From Georgenia_A wangjunii (GTDB lineage: Bacteria > Actinomycetota > Actinomycetes > Actinomycetales > Actinomycetaceae): a stretch of 64,000 nucleotides of DNA. The notes beneath the pieces are model-generated. The model made no database searches. It had not been told where the DNA came from and was given only the letters and a program-made list of their open reading frames with translations. The DNA is taken from the NCBI RefSeq assembly GCF_036421915.1, contig NZ_JAZGOM010000010.1. One strand, 5' to 3'. The position numbers were made by a program, and so were the translations under genes. Positions 59,614 through 64,000 of this stretch are shown here, piece by piece. Position 1 is the stretch's first letter. Every line of letters starts with the position of its first letter.

Positions 59614-61674
59614 TCAGCCTGCGGGCGCCTCGACGACGACGTCCTCGCCCCGGACGACGGCGAGCACGTGCGGGCCGTACGCCTCGAGCTTGGCGGCCCC
59701 GATGCCCCGCAGGACGCCGAGCTGGCGCAGGTCCTTGGGATGGGCGGTGGCGATCGCCTGGAGCGTCGTGTCGTGGAGGACGGCGTAGGGCGGCTTGCCC
59801 GTGGCGGCGGCGACCTGCCCGCGCCACGTGCGCAGGCGCTCGAACAGCTCGGCGTCGGCGGGGTTCTCCTCCGCCAGGGCCGCGATCTGCGCGCGGGCCT
59901 CGAGGCGTCGCGCACGCACGTCCGGGCGGACGTCGCCGCCGGTGGGCCAGATGCCGTCGAGGAAGCGGGAGGGCTTGCGGCTCGCCCGCCCGCCGACGGT
60001 GCGGGCACGCGCGTAGGAGAGCATGAGGTGCTCGCGAGCACGCGTGATGCCGACGTAGAGGAGGCGGCGCTCCTCGGCGATCGCGTCGTCCCCCTCGGCG
60101 AGGGAGATCGGCAGGAGCCCCTCGCTCACGCCGACGAGGAAGACGGCGTCCCACTCGAGCCCCTTCGCCGCGTGGAACGAGGCGAGGGTGACGCCCTCGA
60201 CGGTGGGGGCGTGCTGGGCGGAGGCCCGCTCGTCGAGCTCGGCGACGAGCCCCGGCATGTCCGCCCCGCGGGTGGCAGCCAGGTCGTCCGCGAGCGCGAC
60301 GAGGGACTGGAGGGACTCCCACCGCTCACGCGCCGCGCCGCGGGCCGACGGCGGCTCGGGCGACCAGCTGGCGCCGGTGAGGACGTCACGGACGACCTCC
60401 GGCATGGGCGCGTCCGCCGAGCGGGCCGCCCCGCGCAGGAGGACGAGCGCCTCGCGCACCTCGCGGCGGGAGAAGAACCGCTCGCCGCCACGCACGAGGT
60501 AGCCGATGCCCTCCTGGGCGAGCGCCTGCTCGAGCGCCTCGGCCTGACCGTTCGTGCGGTAGAGGACGGCGACCTCGCTGAGCGGGACACCCTCCTGCTG
60601 GAGCTTCGCGATGCGGGTGGCGACGCCGCGCGCCTCGGCCACGTCGTCGTCGAACGCCTCGAACCGGGCCGGGGGGCCCGAGGGGCGTTGGGCGACGAGC
60701 TCGACCGCCGCGGAGGACCGGTGCCGCCCGGCACGGGCGAGGACGCGGTTCGCGAGGTCCACCACCTGGGGGGTCGAGCGGTAGTCGCGCACGAGCCGGA
60801 CGACGCGCGCGTCGTCGAACCGGCGGGAGAAGTCGGTGAGGAAGCGCGGTGTCGCACCCGTGAAGGAGTAGATCGTCTGCGAGACGTCCCCGACGACGCA
60901 GATCTCGCGCCGGTCCCCGAGCCAGAGGTCGAGGAGGCGCTGCTGGAGCGGGGAGACGTCCTGGTACTCGTCGACGACGAAGTGGCGGTACTGCTGGCGC
61001 ACCTGCGCCGCGACGTCGTCGCGCTCGGCGAGGATGCCGACCATGAGGAGGAGGACGTCCTCGAAGTCGATGACCCCCCGCTCGGACTTGACGTCCTCGT
61101 AGACGCTGAGCAGGCGCGCGACGGTCGTGAGGTCGTTGCCCGCCACGCCCTCACGCCCTTCGCTCGCGGCGCGGCGGGCGTAGTCCTCGGCGGTGACGAG
61201 GCTGACCTTGGCCCACTCGACCTCCGAGGCGAGGTCACGGATCGCGACCCGGTCGACGCCGAGCCCGAGGCGCCCCGACGCCTCCGCGACGAGCCCCGCC
61301 TTGTGCTCCGCGATCCGCGGTACACCGCCCCCGATCGCGGACGGCCAGAAGTACGACAGCTGGCGCAGCGCGGCGGCGTGGAAGGTGCGGGCCTGGACGC
61401 CGCCGGCGCCGAGGTCGCGCAGCCGGGACCGCAGCTCCCCCGCGGCGCGGGCCGTGAACGTCACGGCGAGGACGGTCGCGGGGTTGTAGACCCCGGCGCG
61501 GACGCCGTGCGCGATGCGGTACGTGATGGCACGGGTCTTGCCGGTGCCCGCACCCGCGAGGACGCACAGCGGGCCGGTGAGGGACTGGGCGACGGCGCGC
61601 TGGTCGTCGTCGAGCGCGGCGAGCAGCTCCTCGCTCGTGCGGGGAGCGCCCGGGGCGGCGGTCTGGGAGGTCAT
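59614..61674 (-). CDS. uvrD2: ATP-dependent DNA helicase UvrD2
   Basis: A superfamily 1A 3'-5' helicase of 686 residues. It has Walker A AGAGTGKT (40-47), motif II DEYQDVSPLQ, motif III GDVSQTIYSFTGA, motif IV LVRDYRST, motif V ASFHAAKGLEWD and motif VI YVGITRARE. The C-terminal HRDC domain (about 600-686), after a short linker, marks UvrD2 of actinobacteria rather than UvrD1. The start is the ATG at 61672-61674. The order whiB7-uvrD2-(mycoredoxin) is conserved with Mycobacterium. It lies upstream of the whiB7 promoter on the same strand. Confidence 0.95.
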   Translation of the reverse strand: MTSQTAAPGAPRTSEELLAALDDDQRAVAQSLTGPLCVLAGAGTGKTRAITYRIAHGVRAGVYNPATVLAVTFTARAAGELRSRLRDLGAGGVQARTFHAAALRQLSYFWPSAIGGGVPRIAEHKAGLVAEASGRLGLGVDRVAIRDLASEVEWAKVSLVTAEDYARRAASEGREGVAGNDLTTVARLLSVYEDVKSERGVIDFEDVLLLMVGILAERDDVAAQVRQQYRHFVVDEYQDVSPLQQRLLDLWLGDRREICVVGDVSQTIYSFTGATPRFLTDFSRRFDDARVVRLVRDYRSTPQVVDLANRVLARAGRHRSSAAVELVAQRPSGPPARFEAFDDDVAEARGVATRIAKLQQEGVPLSEVAVLYRTNGQAEALEQALAQEGIGYLVRGGERFFSRREVREALVLLRGAARSADAPMPEVVRDVLTGASWSPEPPSARGAARERWESLQSLVALADDLAATRGADMPGLVAELDERASAQHAPTVEGVTLASFHAAKGLEWDAVFLVGVSEGLLPISLAEGDDAIAEERRLLYVGITRAREHLMLSYARARTVGGRASRKPSRFLDGIWPTGGDVRPDVRARRLEARAQIAALAEENPADAELFERLRTWRGQVAAATGKPPYAVLHDTTLQAIATAHPKDLRQLGVLRGIGAAKLEAYGPHVLAVVRGEDVVVEAPAG

Positions 61675-61742
61675 CGCTCCCAGTGTCCCAGGCGGTGCCG
61701 ACACCGGGGAGGGTGTGTGGGTGCGCTGCCGCCGCAGCGGCG

Positions 61743-61830
61743 CGACGAGCCGCCCGGCGGGGAGCCGACGAGCGGCCCGGCGCGGAGCCGACGAGGCGCC
61801 CGGCGCGGAGCCGACGAACGGCCCGGCGGC
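61743..61830. repeat. 23-bp tandem repeat, about 3.8 units
   Basis: Units start at 61743, 61766, 61789 and 61812. Each begins CGACGA, followed by a variable dinucleotide and a GCCCGGCG-type core, and differs by one to four bases. It fills most of the 205-base divergent gap between uvrD2 and the sulfite-oxidase-like gene. It has no CRISPR features, since units are contiguous. Confidence 0.85.
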
Positions 61831-61879
61831 GCGTGCCGGCCCGGTGGGCGCACGGCGCCCCGGCGACGTACCGTGCCTC

Positions 61880-63622
61880 ATGCCTCCACCGCTGCGGCCC
61901 GTGGCGCCCCAGGCCGTCCCCGGCGCCGTCGCCGCGCTCTCGGGACTGCTGGCCACCGCCGTCGCGCTGGGCGTGGCCGAGCTCGCGGCCGGGCTCCTGG
62001 CGCGCGGCCGGTCCCTCGTCGTCGCGGTCGGCGACGTCGTCATCGACCTCGTGCCCGGGTGGCTCGAGCGCGCGGCCATCGCCATGCTCGGGACGGCGGA
62101 CAAACCCGCCCTCATCGGCGGGACGCTCGTGCTCTGCGGCGTGGTCGGCGCCGCCCTCGGCGTGCTCGCGCGGCGGTCCTTCGCCGCCGCGGCCGCCGGG
62201 CTCGTCCTCCTCGCTGCGCTCGGCGTCGCCGCGTCGCTGACGGACGCGCGCACGGCGGTGCCGGCCGCTGTCGCCGTCGGGCTGCTCGGGGCCGCGGCCG
62301 GCGTGGGGGCGCTGCGGCTGCTCCTGCGGGCCGCCGCCGTCCCGGGGTCGAGCCCGGCCGCCGCGGCGCCCGGCCCGACCGCCGCGCACGGCCCGACCGC
62401 CGCGCACGGCGCGAGCGCCGCGGCGCCGGCGGAGACCGCCGCCCGGGCGAGGGCGGAGCACCAGCCGGGCGCGACGGTCGCGGAGCACGCATCGGCGGGC
62501 ACGGCGCACCGGCCCGCCGTCGCGACCTCCGGGCCCCCGCCCGCCGCGGCGGGCCTCGGCCGCCGGGCCTTCCTCAGCGTCGCGGCGGCGGCCGTCGGCG
62601 TCGCCGCGCTCGGCGCCGCCGGGGGCCGGTGGTTGGCGAGCTCGGCAGGGGTGGAGGCGGTGCGCGCCGCGCTGCGCATCCCCGCGCCGGCACGCCCCGC
62701 CCCGCCCGTGCCTCCCGGCGCGGACCTGGCGATCCCCCGGCTGACGCCCCTCTTCGTGCCCAACGAGGAGTTCTACCGCATCGACACCGCGCTCATCGTG
62801 CCGCAGGTCGACCCCACGACGTGGTCGCTGGAGGTCAGCGGGATGGTCGAGCGGCCGTTCAGCCTCACGTATGAGGAGCTGCTCGCGCTCCCCCACGTCG
62901 AGGCCGACATCACCCTCGCGTGCGTCTCGAACCCCGTCGGCGGGGACCTCGTCGGCAACGCCCGCTGGCAGGGCGTGCCGCTGCACGTCCTGCTCGACCG
63001 CGCCGGTGTGGACCCGGCCGCCACCCAGCTCGTCGGCCGCTCGGTCGACGGGTTCACCGCCGGTTTCCCCACGACCCACGCGTTCGACGTGCGCGAGGCC
63101 ATGGTGGCGGTGGCGATGAACGGCGAGCCGCTGCCGGCCGTCAACGGCTTCCCCGCCCGGCTCGTCGTGCCCGGGCTGTACGGGTACGTCTCGGCGACCA
63201 AGTGGCTGTCGGCCATCGAGCTGACGACGTTCGAGGAGACGGTCGGGTACTGGGTGCCGCGCGGGTGGTCGCGTTCCGGGCCCGTCAAGACCCAGTCACG
63301 GATCGACGTCCCCGCCCCCTCGGCGAGGATCTCCGCCGGTGCCCAGCCCGTGGCCGGGGTGGCGTGGGCCCCCACGCTCGGCATCGAGGGGGTCGAGGTC
63401 CAGGTCGACGACGGCCCCTGGGAGGCGGCCCGCCTCGCCGACGCCCTCGGCGTGGACACGTGGCGGCAGTGGGTCTACGACTGGGACGCGACGCCCGGTG
63501 ACCACCGCCTCACGGTGCGCGCGACGGACGGCACGGGCGTCACCCAGACGGTCGAGCGGACGCCCGTGGCTCCGGACGGGGCGTCCGGGTGGCACACCAT
63601 CGAGGTCCGCGTCGAGGGGTAG
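61880..63622 (+). CDS. Sulfite oxidase-like molybdopterin enzyme, membrane-anchored
   Basis: A 580-residue protein. Four membrane helices lie at about 15-35, 50-62, 72-95 and 110-155. An Ala/Pro-rich linker is followed by a further hydrophobic segment (about 235-255, preceded by GRRAF). The molybdopterin domain (about 270-480) has the Mo-binding Cys348 in LACVSNPVGG and a PARLVVPGLYGY motif. A C-terminal Ig-like Mo-co dimerisation domain (about 485-580) completes it. Actinobacterial relatives are annotated as molybdopterin-dependent oxidoreductases of unknown substrate, facing outside. It is inserted between uvrD2 and mycoredoxin, which are adjacent in mycobacteria. Confidence 0.9.
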   Translation: MPPPLRPVAPQAVPGAVAALSGLLATAVALGVAELAAGLLARGRSLVVAVGDVVIDLVPGWLERAAIAMLGTADKPALIGGTLVLCGVVGAALGVLARRSFAAAAAGLVLLAALGVAASLTDARTAVPAAVAVGLLGAAAGVGALRLLLRAAAVPGSSPAAAAPGPTAAHGPTAAHGASAAAPAETAARARAEHQPGATVAEHASAGTAHRPAVATSGPPPAAAGLGRRAFLSVAAAAVGVAALGAAGGRWLASSAGVEAVRAALRIPAPARPAPPVPPGADLAIPRLTPLFVPNEEFYRIDTALIVPQVDPTTWSLEVSGMVERPFSLTYEELLALPHVEADITLACVSNPVGGDLVGNARWQGVPLHVLLDRAGVDPAATQLVGRSVDGFTAGFPTTHAFDVREAMVAVAMNGEPLPAVNGFPARLVVPGLYGYVSATKWLSAIELTTFEETVGYWVPRGWSRSGPVKTQSRIDVPAPSARISAGAQPVAGVAWAPTLGIEGVEVQVDDGPWEAARLADALGVDTWRQWVYDWDATPGDHRLTVRATDGTGVTQTVERTPVAPDGASGWHTIEVRVEG

Positions 63623-63722
63623 CGTCCGCCCGGACGGAATGACGGCGGTGGCACCCGGCGTTGCACCGGTGACGGCCGCGCGACCGCACGACGGCGCGAC
63701 GGGAACCTGCGAGAGGACGACG

Positions 63723-63989
63723 ATGAGCACGAGCACGAGCGCCCCGGCTGCCGGGACGATCACGATGTACTCCACGACGTGGTGCGGCTACTGCCGGCGG
63801 CTGAAGAAGCAGCTCGACGGCGAGGGGATCGCCTACACCGAGGTGAACATCGAGGAGGACCCGACGGCGGCCGACTTCGTCGAGCAGGTCAACGGCGGCA
63901 ACCAGACGGTCCCGACCGTCCTCTTCCCCGACGGCTCCGCCGCCACGAACCCCTCGCTCGCCGACGTCAAGGCGCGCCTGAGCGCCTGA
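63723..63989 (+). CDS. mrx1: Mycoredoxin
   Basis: An 88-residue glutaredoxin-like protein that reduces mycothiol mixed disulfides. It has the redox motif CGYC (Cys21, Cys24) after TTW, the cis-Pro TVPTVLF and the GGNQTVPT segment typical of actinobacterial mycoredoxin-1 (Rv3198A). GAGAGGA lies six bases before the ATG. It follows the sulfite-oxidase-like gene by 100 bases on the same strand and ends 11 bases before the window edge. Confidence 0.95.
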   Translation: MSTSTSAPAAGTITMYSTTWCGYCRRLKKQLDGEGIAYTEVNIEEDPTAADFVEQVNGGNQTVPTVLFPDGSAATNPSLADVKARLSA

Positions 63990-64000
63990 GACGACGGGCG

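Noticed and set aside
61743..61830. CRISPR array
   Set aside because: Units are contiguous with no unique spacers, only four in number, and no cas genes are present.

Overview
The window is very GC-rich, densely packed DNA from an actinobacterium, most likely a Micrococcales member (Cellulomonas/Georgenia-like). The evidence is two WhiB regulators, a mycoredoxin, UvrD2, a PdtaS-type kinase, the YlbL/zincin divergent pair, UPF0182, DUF2505 and PPA1309 family proteins, frequent GTG starts, and ATGA/GTGA stop-start overlaps. No phage, transposase, CRISPR array or plasmid module was found. It reads as ordinary chromosome with a few unusual genes and leaders.

Layout. 1-320: tandem promoters and leader of what is most likely an rRNA operon running off the left edge. 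455-9692: malic enzyme, a DoxX membrane protein, the gatCAB tRNA amidotransferase operon, a phospholipase D-like enzyme, a MupG-like glycosidase and an acetyltransferase. 9749-15391: ligA and a complete ehuBCDA ectoine-type uptake operon. 15858-22279: an SRAP DNA-protein crosslink protein joined to a NarL-type two-component system, then a MacB-like ABC exporter. 22352-31375: whiB1, a DedA protein, a phosphodiester glycosidase, pdtaS, a DUF2505 protein and bifunctional putA. 31550-36308: moxR-DUF58-transglutaminase operon. 36400-40943: a cell-wall-anchored esterase/phosphatase fusion and zwf. 41040-43842: OsmC, an unknown membrane protein, an aldo/keto reductase, and hsp20 behind a perfect CIRCE operator. 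43919-49668: a seven-gene operon from thyA and folA into a second DUF4129-moxR-DUF58 set. 49706-50899: a DUF808 protein and initiator tRNA-Met. 51094-63989: UPF0182, PPA1309, YlbL, zincin, ThiF-like protein, whiB7, uvrD2, a sulfite-oxidase-like enzyme and mycoredoxin. This last block closely follows the gene order known around Rv3193c-Rv3198A in Mycobacterium tuberculosis.

Themes. Redox and stress control (whiB1, whiB7, mycoredoxin, OsmC, CIRCE-hsp20), DNA maintenance (ligA, uvrD2, SRAP) and envelope work (two MoxR/DUF58 sets, LPXTG fusion, YlbL protease, phospholipase D, MacB, DedA) dominate. The signals most worth a second look are the whiB7 leader (AT-box promoter, a 48-codon upstream ORF and hairpins), the LPXTG esterase-phosphatase fusion with substituted metal ligands, the duplicated MoxR/DUF58 systems, and a dispersed 19-bp intergenic element.
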